A stretch of DNA of 64,000 nt from Saccharibacter sp. EH611 (GTDB taxonomy: Bacteria > Pseudomonadota > Alphaproteobacteria > Acetobacterales > Acetobacteraceae), in NCBI RefSeq assembly GCF_009834765.1, contig NZ_WVHP01000021.1, positions 1-64,000 of the forward strand. The letters run 5' to 3'. This document shows positions 17,985 to 26,581 of this stretch, one piece after another; within the stretch, counting starts at the first letter, position 1; every line of letters begins with the position of its first letter. The notes under the pieces were generated by a model. That model worked only from the letters and a program-made list of their open reading frames with translations. It made no database searches and was not told the DNA's origin. The position numbers and the translations under genes were made by a program.

Positions 17985-18737
17985 TTAGGAGGATGGTTCA
18001 GTGGTGATCTTATCAATGGCATTTTGCAGACGGGTGGATTCGGTCTGGATGAGCTGAAAGTTCAGGTCATATTCACGCTGAGTGCGCATAAGATCCGTTG
18101 TTTCTTGAATAGCATTGACGTTACTGGACTCCAGCATGCCCTGACGTATCTCGACATTATCCACTGGGCGGAGGCGCGTCGTTGGGCGGAAAAGATGGTT
18201 GCCTTCAGCATGAAGTGTATTGAGGTTTTCAACTGTTGAGATGCCAATCTTAGCAATGGCTTGCTGCCGTTGTGTAGAGATTGTCCCATCAGCGGCAATG
18301 GAAAGCGGATAGACATCGTCGTTGGGATCAAGAGTGATGGGACGGTTTTGGTCATCCAGCAACGCATTGCCTGAGAGATCAACAATCGTTCCATCAGAGG
18401 TTCGGCTAAATTGTCCGTTCCTCGTTAGTTTGACGCCGTCTTTGGTTCTAATATTGAAGAAGCCTTCACCATTGATCCCGATATCCAAAGGATTGCCTGT
18501 TTGGCGAAGGGCTCCTTGGGATGTGTCACGGTAGGTTGCTTTGTCTTGGTTATAATCCAGCGTTTTTTCCGAACCGAGCCCATGAGCATTGCGTTGCTTG
18601 GATAGATAGTCGGAAAAAAGAACGCGCGAGCTTTTGAACCCATCTGTGTTGCTATTGGCTAAGTTGTTAGCCGTTACCTCAAGTGAGCGCGTAAGCGCAT
18701 CGACGCGTGAGAGCGCTAAGAAATTCGTGCTGTCCAC
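17985..18737 (-). CDS. flgF: Proximal rod protein FlgF
   Basis: The protein has 250 residues. It has the N-terminal rod motif (LEVTANNLANSNTDGFKSSRV), the FlgF/FlgG central signature (GNPLDIGINGEGFFNI), and a C-terminal helix with VNAIQETTDLMRTQREYDLNFQLIQ. FlgF rather than FlgG is chosen on length and because a better FlgG lies divergently 345 bases away. The split of flgF and flgG onto opposite strands is unusual, as they are commonly adjacent and co-directional. Confidence 0.85.
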   Translation of the reverse strand: MDSTNFLALSRVDALTRSLEVTANNLANSNTDGFKSSRVLFSDYLSKQRNAHGLGSEKTLDYNQDKATYRDTSQGALRQTGNPLDIGINGEGFFNIRTKDGVKLTRNGQFSRTSDGTIVDLSGNALLDDQNRPITLDPNDDVYPLSIAADGTISTQRQQAIAKIGISTVENLNTLHAEGNHLFRPTTRLRPVDNVEIRQGMLESSNVNAIQETTDLMRTQREYDLNFQLIQTESTRLQNAIDKITTEPSS

Positions 18738-19082
18738 GATCCCTCCGTTGAGGACATAGGATGAATAAGAATGAAGACGAAAACGTTCGCTCTAGAATAA
18801 CTGAAGAAAAAATCTTTTGATATAAAAAATATATGGAGAGGGGAGCATTCTCCATAAAAATCTGGAGTAAGAGGTGTCCCCAGTGTGACCATAAAATAGA
18901 GCGGCCTGCACTGTTTCCTGATGTGATAAGAAATATCTTGCATAATGCTGTTCTAGTCCGTATCTCTCACGAAAGTATAAATCACCTTAATAAAGCGTGC
19001 CAGCGGGCAAAGCCTTCTCACTGTATCAATACGATAGGGTGGCCTGTTGGTTGATGTTCCAAACTGAAGGAATTCCACGTCC
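18738..19082. promoter_or_regulatory. 345-bp divergent region between flgF and flgG
   Basis: No gene is seen. It must hold the promoters for flgF (minus) and flgG-flgA-flgH (plus). There is a small inverted repeat near 18833-18855 (ATGGAGA/TCTCCAT) and GATAGGGT at 19033-19040. A TGGC-N7-TTGA sequence at 19040-19054 only partly resembles a sigma-54 site. Confidence 0.4.
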
Positions 19083-19871
19083 ATGCTGCGATCCCTCGAT
19101 ATCGCTTCCACAGGTATGCAAGCCCAGTCGACAAATGTTGACACGATTTCGCACAATATCGCGAATATGACGACGACAGGGTATAAAAGGCGTCGTGCTG
19201 AATTCCAGGACTTGATGTATCAAGATTTGCGGCGTGTTGGTACGATGAGTTCCGATACAGGCTATCGTGTGCCAGCTGGGGCGCAGGTTGGATTGGGTGT
19301 TCGCACAGCAGCGATCTATCGCATTAATGAGCAGGGGTCATTGCGCCAGACAGGAAATGCGCTGGATCTAGCGGTCGAAGGGCGGGGGTATTTCCGTATT
19401 CTTCTGCCATCAGGGCAATATGCCTATACGCGCGATGGGACTTTTTCTCTGTCCCAAGATGGGACGATCGTCACGGCGGATGGGTATCCCGTAACGCCGA
19501 ACATTTCGGTTCCCAATAATGCGGAAAATATTACAGTCGATCAGACTGGACAGGTGCAATACACGCTGTCCGGTCAGGCGAATGCGCAGGTTGCGGGCCA
19601 GCTACAGCTGACAAACTTCCAGAACGAAAACGGGTTGGCCGCCATGGGGCAAAACTTGTTCACTGAAACAACGTCGTCTGGTGATCCGATTAACGGAAAT
19701 CCAACGAGTACGGGGTTTGGTGATATTCGCCAAGGTTTTGTAGAGGAATCGGCTGTGAATGCTGTCAATGAGATTACGAATCTGATTACAGCGCAGCGAG
19801 CTTATGAGATGAACAGTAAGGCCATTACCGCGTCAGATGAAATGCTACAGACACTGACGAACTTGAAGTAA
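19083..19871 (+). CDS. flgG: Distal rod protein FlgG
   Basis: The protein has 262 residues, the usual FlgG length. The start MLRSLDIASTGMQAQSTNVD, the central LDLAVEGRGYFRI and the end AVNEITNLITAQRAYEMNSKAITASDEMLQ are diagnostic. FlgG builds the distal rod inside the P and L rings. It is the first gene of a flgG-flgA-flgH run, with flgA starting 17 bases downstream. Confidence 0.96.
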   Translation: MLRSLDIASTGMQAQSTNVDTISHNIANMTTTGYKRRRAEFQDLMYQDLRRVGTMSSDTGYRVPAGAQVGLGVRTAAIYRINEQGSLRQTGNALDLAVEGRGYFRILLPSGQYAYTRDGTFSLSQDGTIVTADGYPVTPNISVPNNAENITVDQTGQVQYTLSGQANAQVAGQLQLTNFQNENGLAAMGQNLFTETTSSGDPINGNPTSTGFGDIRQGFVEESAVNAVNEITNLITAQRAYEMNSKAITASDEMLQTLTNLK

Positions 19872-19887
19872 AGAGATAAGAGAGTTG

Positions 19888-20922
19888 ATGCCTTACCGAG
19901 GGGTTACATACGCTTTTATAGCGTTCGGCATGTGGGTGTTGTCCTGCTTTTGTGCAGATATTGCACAGGCTGCTACTGTGCGCCCTTCGGTAAAAATATC
20001 GGGTGATGTGGTTTCTTTGTCAGACCTTTTTGATGGGCTTGAGCCAGGGCAAGATCGTGTTCTAGGGCCAGCGCCAGCACCCGGTAAGACCATTCAGATC
20101 GGAGGCTATCAGCTCATCGCGATTGCTGACCAATATGGCGTTGAGTGGGAAGATCAGTCGTCCTCCGTCAATGTTCTCGTGACACGGGCAGGGCGCGTGC
20201 TAGGGCGTGATTATTTTGCCCATTTGGTGAAGCGCAGTATTGCCCTCAATGAGAATGCGGGTGGATTTGTGGTGAACATTTCCAACTTCCACTCTGTCAC
20301 GGTTGCGTTTGATGACAAAGACCCCGTAACGCTTTCAGAAATTAGTTGGGATAAGCGTTCTGGTCGTTTTACGACGACCGCCTATCTTTCTCACCCGACG
20401 GGAGATCCGTTGGTTGATTCTTTTCCTGTGCGTGGAACCATTCGAATAACGCAATCGGTCGTTGTGTATAATGATTCTCTGCCAGCGGGTCATATTATGC
20501 AAGATAGTGATATGCACCTAGACCCGTCTTATTCAGGGGAACTCCCGGCGTCTCCACAAGCTTTGCCGGATCCGAATACGATTGTAGGGATGGCCCTTTC
20601 TCATGCAGTCGCGGCTGGCCAAGCTGTGAAAACAATGGATTTACGTCGTGCCATTTTGGTGCATCAAGGTGACCCCGTCTTAATTACGTACACAGTGCCG
20701 GGCATCCGTTTAACCGCTACGGGGCGTGCTTTAGAAGAAGGGGGAAGTGGGCAATATGTCCATGCGCTGAATCTTGGAAGTCGGATGGTGGTTTCTGGTA
20801 AAGTGAATGCGGCTGGAGAGGTTAATGTGGATGCAACGTCAACAGCGTTGCCTGCAAACTCGCCAGAAGTGAAGCGTTTTGGTATGGCAATTATGACGAC
20901 CAATGGCGGCAGAAGAGAATGA
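19888..20922 (+). CDS. flgA: P-ring assembly chaperone FlgA
   Basis: The protein has 344 residues with an N-terminal signal peptide ending near the Ala-rich CADIAQAAT. The C-terminal SAF domain (~190-340; LPAGHIMQDSDMHL, AVAAGQAVKTMDL, GDPVLITYTVPGIRLTATGRALE) is typical of FlgA, a periplasmic chaperone for FlgI. ATG 19888 is chosen over the preceding TTG. It overlaps flgH by 4 bases (ATGA), so the two are translationally coupled. It is longer than enterobacterial FlgA, as is usual in alphaproteobacteria. Confidence 0.9.
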   Translation: MPYRGVTYAFIAFGMWVLSCFCADIAQAATVRPSVKISGDVVSLSDLFDGLEPGQDRVLGPAPAPGKTIQIGGYQLIAIADQYGVEWEDQSSSVNVLVTRAGRVLGRDYFAHLVKRSIALNENAGGFVVNISNFHSVTVAFDDKDPVTLSEISWDKRSGRFTTTAYLSHPTGDPLVDSFPVRGTIRITQSVVVYNDSLPAGHIMQDSDMHLDPSYSGELPASPQALPDPNTIVGMALSHAVAAGQAVKTMDLRRAILVHQGDPVLITYTVPGIRLTATGRALEEGGSGQYVHALNLGSRMVVSGKVNAAGEVNVDATSTALPANSPEVKRFGMAIMTTNGGRRE

Positions 20923-21659
20923 ACGTATCTTTCAAAGCGGTGCGATGGATGTCGCTCTTTACGCTGGTCAGTGTAGGGGGGTGCATGGGGGCTGGTTCAT
21001 TGAGTGAGATGGGCCATCCACCCCGTATGACTAAAACGGCAGACCCAACGCTTGCGCCAGACTATCGCCCTATTACAATGCCAATGCCGCCTCTTCAGGC
21101 TCCACCGACAGAAGCAGGCAGCTTGTGGCGTCCGGGGAGCCGAGCCTTCTTTAAAGACCAACGCGCCGCTCAGGCTGGAGACCTTCTCACTGTGAAGGTA
21201 GAAGTGGCTGACAACGCGAATGTGACGAACAACCTAACAGCCTCTGGAAGCGGGTCTGAAGATTTTGGCGTGCCGAGCTTTTTTGGCTTCAAAGGCAAGT
21301 TTATGTCGCATATCACCCAAGCCGATGCGCTCAACACGAGCAGCTCTAATGCTGTGAATGGCGCTGGGACGATCCGTCGTGTTGACACAGTCACCATGAC
21401 GCTTGCTGGTGTGATTACGCAGGTTCTGCCAAACGGTAATTTTGTGATCGTTGCGCGGCAAGAGGTGCGTGTGAATGGCGAACTACGGCAGCTTGTTCTG
21501 AGCGGTGTTGTCCGGCCACAGGATATTTCTGAGGATAATGTTGTCACGCATGATCGCATTGCAGAAGCACGTATTTCCTATGGCGGTCGTGGCCAATTAA
21601 TGCAGCGCCAGCAACCACGTTTGGGGCAGCAGATAATGGATAATGTGTTGCCATTCTGA
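20919..21659 (+). CDS. flgH: Flagellar L-ring lipoprotein FlgH
   Basis: The protein has 246 residues with a lipoprotein signal (SVGGC, lipidated Cys at residue 22). It has FlgH motifs: LWRPGSRAFFKDQRAAQAGDLLTVKV, IKG-like GTIRRVDTVTMTLAGVITQVLPNGNFVI, and a C-terminal GRGQLMQRQQPRLGQQIMDNVLPF. It forms the outer-membrane L ring. The start overlaps the flgA stop. Confidence 0.95.
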   Translation: MNVSFKAVRWMSLFTLVSVGGCMGAGSLSEMGHPPRMTKTADPTLAPDYRPITMPMPPLQAPPTEAGSLWRPGSRAFFKDQRAAQAGDLLTVKVEVADNANVTNNLTASGSGSEDFGVPSFFGFKGKFMSHITQADALNTSSSNAVNGAGTIRRVDTVTMTLAGVITQVLPNGNFVIVARQEVRVNGELRQLVLSGVVRPQDISEDNVVTHDRIAEARISYGGRGQLMQRQQPRLGQQIMDNVLPF

Positions 21660-21779
21660 TGACGGATGGTGGTGCAAGAGGTCGATTCTGTTTTACAATG
21701 GTTTTTAAGCGTTCATCGTGGCATTGAGCGAGGGTATCCATTTAGGATATATGCCTGTGAAGAGTGTTAAATAGTGGCC

Positions 21780-21810
21780 AGGCCGTTGGGTGTTGTGTGC
21801 GCGGCCTTTT
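21780..21810 (+). terminator. Weak hairpin after flgH
   Basis: AGGCCG (21780-21785) can pair with CGGCCT (21802-21807), followed by TTTT. The stem is only 6 bp with a 16-base loop, so it may be an attenuator or nothing. Confidence 0.3.
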
Positions 21811-21828
21811 GAAGGATTGGAAGCTTTG

Positions 21829-22446
21829 ATGAGTGACGATAAAAATGCCGAAGGGTTTATTCCACAGGGTCTGGTTGCTGGCGATTTACATGGGACAGCC
21901 GCTGGTTCTCTAACGATTGCCGGTGTTGTTGAACGCTCTGATATTAAAACCGAGCAGCTCGTCGTGGCGGAAACAGGACGCATGACGGATGGTGTGGCTG
22001 AGGCTGAGACCATTATCATTGAAGGTCAGGCTTCTCAGATGACCTTCCGGGCTGGTCGTCTGTCTGCAGGTGCAAGCGCGCGCATTTCAGACTGCATGAT
22101 TGAAATGAGCAATCCGACAGGTTGTGCGATTGACGAAAATGCGCATTTTGAAGGTGATGTGAAGATCGCTGTTGTGCGGTCTCAGGGTGCTTCTCGTTCT
22201 ACTCCTAGTGCCAGTGCTCCTTCTGAGAAGAAAGAGCGTGAGGAGCAGGATTCTTCATCCTCTTCTAAGTCATTCTCTTCAGGTGGCTCTTCTGAGCATG
22301 AAAAAACATCTCACGATAATGGCTCTTCGGGCAGCACGCATGGCTCTGGTGGAACGTCCTATGGCAGTGCGTCCCATGAGGCGAGTGCTAAGGGAGGGTA
22401 TGACATTGATGATGCAGCCGAGGTTGAGATCCCGTTAGGTGACTAA
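21829..22446 (+). CDS. Bactofilin-like protein with low-complexity tail
   Basis: The protein has 205 residues; ATG 21829 lies a few bases after GGAAG. Residues ~10-110 show the short repetitive beta pattern of bactofilins (polymer-forming cytoskeletal proteins): GLVAGDLHGTAAGSLTIAGVV, then V-I-I-E-G, then a final FEGDVKIAV. This match is weaker than in classical bactofilins. The last ~90 residues are Ser/Gly/His/Glu-rich and probably disordered. Bactofilins form membrane-bound polymers; in Bacillus, BacE and BacF are needed for flagellar assembly. The gene sits between flgH and a MotE-like gene upstream of fliF, suggesting a role in flagellar placement or assembly. Confidence 0.55.
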   Translation: MSDDKNAEGFIPQGLVAGDLHGTAAGSLTIAGVVERSDIKTEQLVVAETGRMTDGVAEAETIIIEGQASQMTFRAGRLSAGASARISDCMIEMSNPTGCAIDENAHFEGDVKIAVVRSQGASRSTPSASAPSEKKEREEQDSSSSSKSFSSGGSSEHEKTSHDNGSSGSTHGSGGTSYGSASHEASAKGGYDIDDAAEVEIPLGD

Positions 22447-22510
22447 GGCCTCTTTTGAGGGTTGTGCTCATTGATGATCTAGCAAAGCAAGCGCAAGAGG
22501 TGAGAGTAGC

Positions 22511-23212
22511 GTGATAACAAACAAGGCCTTCATAAGGCATTACTGCCGCATGAATCGCCGGTTGGGCGTCATGATGACCTGTATGATAGGCGCTACTCTC
22601 TGCTTTGGTCACCATGCTTGGGCTGACTCTGGGCAAGAGGCTGATAGAGCGAAGGCCGAGCTTGCGTCTCCTGTAAAGCCCGCGTCGGAGGTTCCGAAGC
22701 CTGATGGGCAGCAAACGCATCAAGATGATGGTGACGCTGGGTCTTTTCAGGATATAGAAGACCAGAAGCGAATTTTGGATGCAGCCCGGAAGGCACTCGC
22801 ACTTCATGCACGGACTGTGCATGAGTCGATGTCACTCTCGTCAAATGATCTGGATAATAAACAGCTTTTAGACCGAAATGCGACGCAGCGTTTAGTGGGC
22901 ATTTACGAGAATATGCGTCCACGTGATGCGGCGGCGGTTTTTAACGTGATGGATCCTCACGTTCTTGTGGCGATTTCCGCTGCGATGAATACGCGTAAGC
23001 TTTCAGCGATTATGGCACAGATGTCACGTGATCGTGTTAATATGGTTTCGCAGTATTTGGTGGGAGTGCGTCGTTTCCACCAGAAGGGTGCAGGTGTTGT
23101 GGAGGAAAATGGGCCCGGAGGAGTGCTGATCACTCTCCCGCCGGGGGCTTCTTATAGCGCGCAGCAGAAGTCTTCGTCTGGAAGCACCCCTTTCCTGCCG
23201 TCGCGGCAATAG
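22511..23212 (+). CDS. MotE-like periplasmic flagellar protein (first paralogue)
   Basis: The protein has 233 residues from a GTG start with a GAGGTGAG upstream; an internal ATG at 22550 lacks a good site. An N-terminal hydrophobic segment ends at an ADS cleavage-like site. Next are a charged linker and helices, then a conserved block at ~135-185 (YENMRPRDAAAVFNVMDPHVLVAISAAM, RKLSAIMAQMSRDRVNMVSQYL). This block is characteristic of the MotE/COG3334 family and relates to MgtE/FliG N-terminal folds. MotE of Sinorhizobium is a chaperone for the periplasmic motor protein MotC. A second copy is at 58.4 kb. The next gene starts 2 bases after the stop. Confidence 0.7.
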   Translation: MITNKAFIRHYCRMNRRLGVMMTCMIGATLCFGHHAWADSGQEADRAKAELASPVKPASEVPKPDGQQTHQDDGDAGSFQDIEDQKRILDAARKALALHARTVHESMSLSSNDLDNKQLLDRNATQRLVGIYENMRPRDAAAVFNVMDPHVLVAISAAMNTRKLSAIMAQMSRDRVNMVSQYLVGVRRFHQKGAGVVEENGPGGVLITLPPGASYSAQQKSSSGSTPFLPSRQ

Positions 23213-23213
23213 G

Positions 23214-23588
23214 ATGAGCAATATGAGGCAATCTGTGATGGTGTTGCGCATGGTAAGGCTTGGGGCTGTATTGATTGGGGGAGGGATGCTGCTATCCGCA
23301 TGTGCTCCCGATTATATTGCGCGGAAGCTATCGGGGCGTGAATGCAGTGCTGGCTATTTGGCGGAGGGTGATGATTGGTGCGCTCCTGTCGAAAGGACGA
23401 CACCGCCACAGCCTTATTGTACCAAAAGCTGGAATGGCGTGGATTGCTGGGCGCGACCAGATTTAACACCGAATATGGCTGCAGAGACGTACGAGGGCCC
23501 AAGAGGACTAACGCAGGATCAAAATGCGAATAGATTGGATGCCCCTAGAGGCAAGGTTCCCCCAACAAGCCAATATCTACCACCTTGA
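23214..23588 (+). CDS. Small cysteine-containing lipoprotein upstream of fliF
   Basis: The protein has 124 residues with a lipoprotein signal peptide (MLLSAC, lipidated Cys at residue 30). The mature part has four more cysteines (about 44, 56, 69 and 78), enough for two disulfides, and a Pro-rich end. It is probably co-transcribed with the MotE-like gene (starts one base after that stop codon). I do not recognise the family. The location suggests an envelope protein connected with the basal body, but no function can be claimed. Confidence 0.7.
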   Translation: MSNMRQSVMVLRMVRLGAVLIGGGMLLSACAPDYIARKLSGRECSAGYLAEGDDWCAPVERTTPPQPYCTKSWNGVDCWARPDLTPNMAAETYEGPRGLTQDQNANRLDAPRGKVPPTSQYLPP

Positions 23589-23804
23589 GGCTTTAAGAAA
23601 GTATGGTTTTAGTATAAACCCATCCGCCGCACTGGCGTTTGTTTAATGAGAAGTGACTTTTTTTCTCACCATCACTGTTTCTATGTTATGAGGAACTGAA
23701 CATAAGTCGCTGTGTTGTGTGAGTGAGTGCCATCGCAACGGTCGAACGATGCGATTATTGGTGGCGTTTCTGTAATTGAGATTGAGTGGATAGACAGCCT
23801 CTGT

Positions 23805-25427
23805 ATGCAGAAGATTTTAGCAGGCCTTAAAGGTCTTGGACGCACAAGACTTATTGCATTGGGCGTGGTTGCTGCGCTTCTTCTGGGTGCTCTTGGCGTA
23901 CTGGTCTTTCGTGGTGGATTTGAGCAGAAGGCGCTGCTTTATGGTGACCTAGAGCTTAATGAAGCGGCTCAGATGGTCGATGACCTTAATAAAGCGCATA
24001 TTTCGACCAGCATGGGCCCTGATGGTCGTAGTATCTACGTGCCTAAAGATACTGTGGCAAATGCCCGCTTGTTGCTTGCTAAATCGGGTTTGCCGAGTGG
24101 TGGGGCTGTTGGGTATGAGCTGTTTGACAAAAGTGGGACACTCACGAGCACGCAATTTGAGCAAGGGATCGATGAAACGCGTGCGATGGAAGGAGAGCTA
24201 GAGCGCTCTATCCGTCTCGTTCATGGGGTGCGTAATGTTCGTGTGCATCTGGTTCTGCCTCATCGTGACCTGTTTTCTACACAAACGAATCCGTCTCAGG
24301 CGAGTGTGATCTTAGATGTCGGGCGTGTTGGGATTGTGTCTCCCGATGCGATTATGGCGATTCAGAACTTAGTGGCTGCCGCTGTTCCAGGGCTGCAACC
24401 ACGGAGCATTTCTATCGTTGATACGCGTGGTGATGTGCTTGCTAAGCCGAGTGACCCGGATAGTTTGGCTGAGCAAGAATCATCGCTTGAAAAACAGCGG
24501 CATTCAGAAGAGCAGCGCCTATCGCAAGCTGTAGAAGATCTCTTATCGTCTACTTTGGGAATGGGGCATGTACGCGCGCGTGCCGCTGTGACGATGAATA
24601 GCGATGTTGTCCGTGAAACAGAGGAATCGTACGATCCTAATCAGCAAGTGTTGCGGTCACAGACGTCCAATACTGACAAGAGCGTCAATACGGAATCCGG
24701 TCAGAACTCTAGCACATCGAATAACTTGCCCAATGCTAATGCAGGGCAAAACAATAAAAGCGGCTCTAGTGATGATCGTGTCGAAGAGACGAATAATTAC
24801 GAGATTGGTAAAAGAACGCGTATTGTCAACCAAACCCGCCCGCGTGTGTCACGTATTAGCCTAGCGGTGATGGTGGATGGCACATCGACGATGGGTAAAG
24901 ACGGGAAGCCTGTGTGGCGGCCGCTGGATGATGACCAAATCAAGCGCTTAACGGGTCTTGTGCAGACTGTTGTTGGGTATGACAAAGAGCGTGGAGATGC
25001 GGTCAATATCGTGTCAATGCCCTTTAAGCTTGGTTCTGGGGCTGATTTTCCGCAGGATTCTACGTCGTTCTTTAGTAAAGATATGGCCATTTATGTGGCG
25101 AAGTGGGTTATCCCGATCCTGCTGATCGTTGGGGCGGCCTTTATGCTGCTGCGTCCAATTTTGCGGCGTGGCAAAGAAGGGAACGAAGGGGAAAGCTCTT
25201 CTTCTGCAGGGGATATGGCTGCACGTGCCGGGGCTGCTGTGGCATCCATGACTGGGGTTGGTGGGCCTGAGAAAGTCTCTGTTGATGGCGTTGAGGGTGA
25301 GATGCGCCGTGAGGCACTCAACAAAGTCGCCCAGAAGGTTGAAGAAAATCCCGAAGAAACAATCATGATTGTGAGGAACTGGCTTGCACAACCGGATCCG
25401 ACCTCTAAGAAAATGTCTGCGAGTTAA
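23805..25427 (+). CDS. fliF: Flagellar MS-ring protein FliF
   Basis: The protein has 540 residues from the ATG at 23805, where the family-like N-terminus begins. An upstream GTG at 23727 would add 26 unlikely residues. It has a first membrane segment (~16-36), a YscJ/FliF ring domain with LYGDLELNEAAQMVDDL and FEQGIDETRAMEGELERSI, and a periplasmic low-complexity loop (~285-335). A second membrane segment (~425-450, VAKWVIPILLIVGAAFML) leads to a cytoplasmic FliG-binding tail (RREALNKVAQKVEENPEETIMIVRNWL). It is the housing of the export gate and the base of the rotor. fliG follows after 14 bases. Confidence 0.95.
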   Translation: MQKILAGLKGLGRTRLIALGVVAALLLGALGVLVFRGGFEQKALLYGDLELNEAAQMVDDLNKAHISTSMGPDGRSIYVPKDTVANARLLLAKSGLPSGGAVGYELFDKSGTLTSTQFEQGIDETRAMEGELERSIRLVHGVRNVRVHLVLPHRDLFSTQTNPSQASVILDVGRVGIVSPDAIMAIQNLVAAAVPGLQPRSISIVDTRGDVLAKPSDPDSLAEQESSLEKQRHSEEQRLSQAVEDLLSSTLGMGHVRARAAVTMNSDVVRETEESYDPNQQVLRSQTSNTDKSVNTESGQNSSTSNNLPNANAGQNNKSGSSDDRVEETNNYEIGKRTRIVNQTRPRVSRISLAVMVDGTSTMGKDGKPVWRPLDDDQIKRLTGLVQTVVGYDKERGDAVNIVSMPFKLGSGADFPQDSTSFFSKDMAIYVAKWVIPILLIVGAAFMLLRPILRRGKEGNEGESSSSAGDMAARAGAAVASMTGVGGPEKVSVDGVEGEMRREALNKVAQKVEENPEETIMIVRNWLAQPDPTSKKMSAS

Positions 25428-25441
25428 GAAGGGAGGAGATG

Positions 25442-26539
25442 ATGGCTGAAAATATTGAAGGAGCCGTGCCTCCGTCTGATCCAGTCCCGGTACCTCCAGC
25501 TGTTGCTGCGGAGGAGGTTAAGGCGGCAGATTCGTTAACGGGGAAGCAAAAAGCCGCTATTTTAATGCTGGCGATTGGTCAGGAACGCTCATCGGCTATT
25601 TTGAAAGCGCTTCAGGAAGATGAAGTGCGTGATATTTCGATGGCGATGTCTTCTTTGGGTATGGTGAAGGCCGAAACGGTTGAAGCCGTATGCCATGAGT
25701 TCTCACGCAGCTCTAATGTGTCTGATGGTCTGGTAGGAGGACTTGAGACAACCGAAGAATATCTACGGCGCGCTCTGCCAGCTGAGGAAGTAGAGAAGAT
25801 CATGGAGGACATCCGTGGTCCTTCAGGGCGCAATGTGTGGACGAAAATGGGCAATATGCCCGAAACGGCTTTGGCGAATTATCTCCGTGGAGAGCAGCCG
25901 CAGACAGTGGCCGTTATTCTCAGCTATATTGCCCCATCCCATGTGGCACGTGTTTTAACGCTTTTCCCTGAAGATTTCGCGACGGATATTATTGTCCGTA
26001 TGCTGCATATGACACCTGTTAGTCGTGATGTCCTAGAAAGTCTGGAAACGACATTGAGGCGAGAGCTCATTAGCGCTTTTGGGCGCTCGACAAAGCGGGA
26101 CAGCTACGCTTTTGTGGCGGAAGTGTATAATAACTTTGACCGCAAAACAGAGGCAAGCCTTACAGAGCGTCTCGGTGAGCGTAGCGTTGATGATATGGAG
26201 AAGGTGAACAAGCTGAAATTCACCTTTGATGATATCAAGCGCCTCACACCGGATGATATGATGACGGTTGTGGCGGCCATTAATCGTGACGGTGAAGCGA
26301 AGTCCAAGATGCCGTTGGCGCTTAAAGGGGCTAACCCGAATATTCGGAAGCTCTTTTTTGACTGCATGTCTAAGCGCTCGTCTGGTATCCTTGCTGATGA
26401 AATTTCGGGCTTGGGAGCTGTGCGTATGCGTGATGCCGAAGCGGCCCAGATGTCTCTCATTTCCTTTATTAAAGACTTGGCAAATGATGGAGAAATTGAC
26501 CTATCGCCGAGCTCTGGTGATGATGAAATTATTGAATAA
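25442..26539 (+). CDS. fliG: Flagellar motor switch protein FliG
   Basis: The protein has 365 residues. The second of two adjacent ATGs is chosen because GGGAGG then sits about 5 bases upstream. The N-terminal FliF-binding domain begins after a Pro/Ala-rich leader (LTGKQKAAILMLAIGQERSSAILKAL). The middle domain contains EQPQTVAVILSYIAP, and the C-terminal torque domain has FTFDDIKRLTPDDMM and KRSSGILADEISGLGAVRMRDAEAAQ. It is the rotor part that meets the MotA stator. It belongs to the fliF-fliG-fliH-fliN-fliO-fliP run. Confidence 0.96.
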   Translation: MAENIEGAVPPSDPVPVPPAVAAEEVKAADSLTGKQKAAILMLAIGQERSSAILKALQEDEVRDISMAMSSLGMVKAETVEAVCHEFSRSSNVSDGLVGGLETTEEYLRRALPAEEVEKIMEDIRGPSGRNVWTKMGNMPETALANYLRGEQPQTVAVILSYIAPSHVARVLTLFPEDFATDIIVRMLHMTPVSRDVLESLETTLRRELISAFGRSTKRDSYAFVAEVYNNFDRKTEASLTERLGERSVDDMEKVNKLKFTFDDIKRLTPDDMMTVVAAINRDGEAKSKMPLALKGANPNIRKLFFDCMSKRSSGILADEISGLGAVRMRDAEAAQMSLISFIKDLANDGEIDLSPSSGDDEIIE

Positions 26540-26581
26540 AGCGTGTGCTCTGCATGCGCTTCGATTAGGATATGATGGGGC

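Noticed and set aside
19040-19054. Possible sigma-54 promoter before flgG (TGGC-N7-TTGA)
   Set aside because: The -12 element lacks the GC dinucleotide; the match is too poor to report as a promoter without start mapping.
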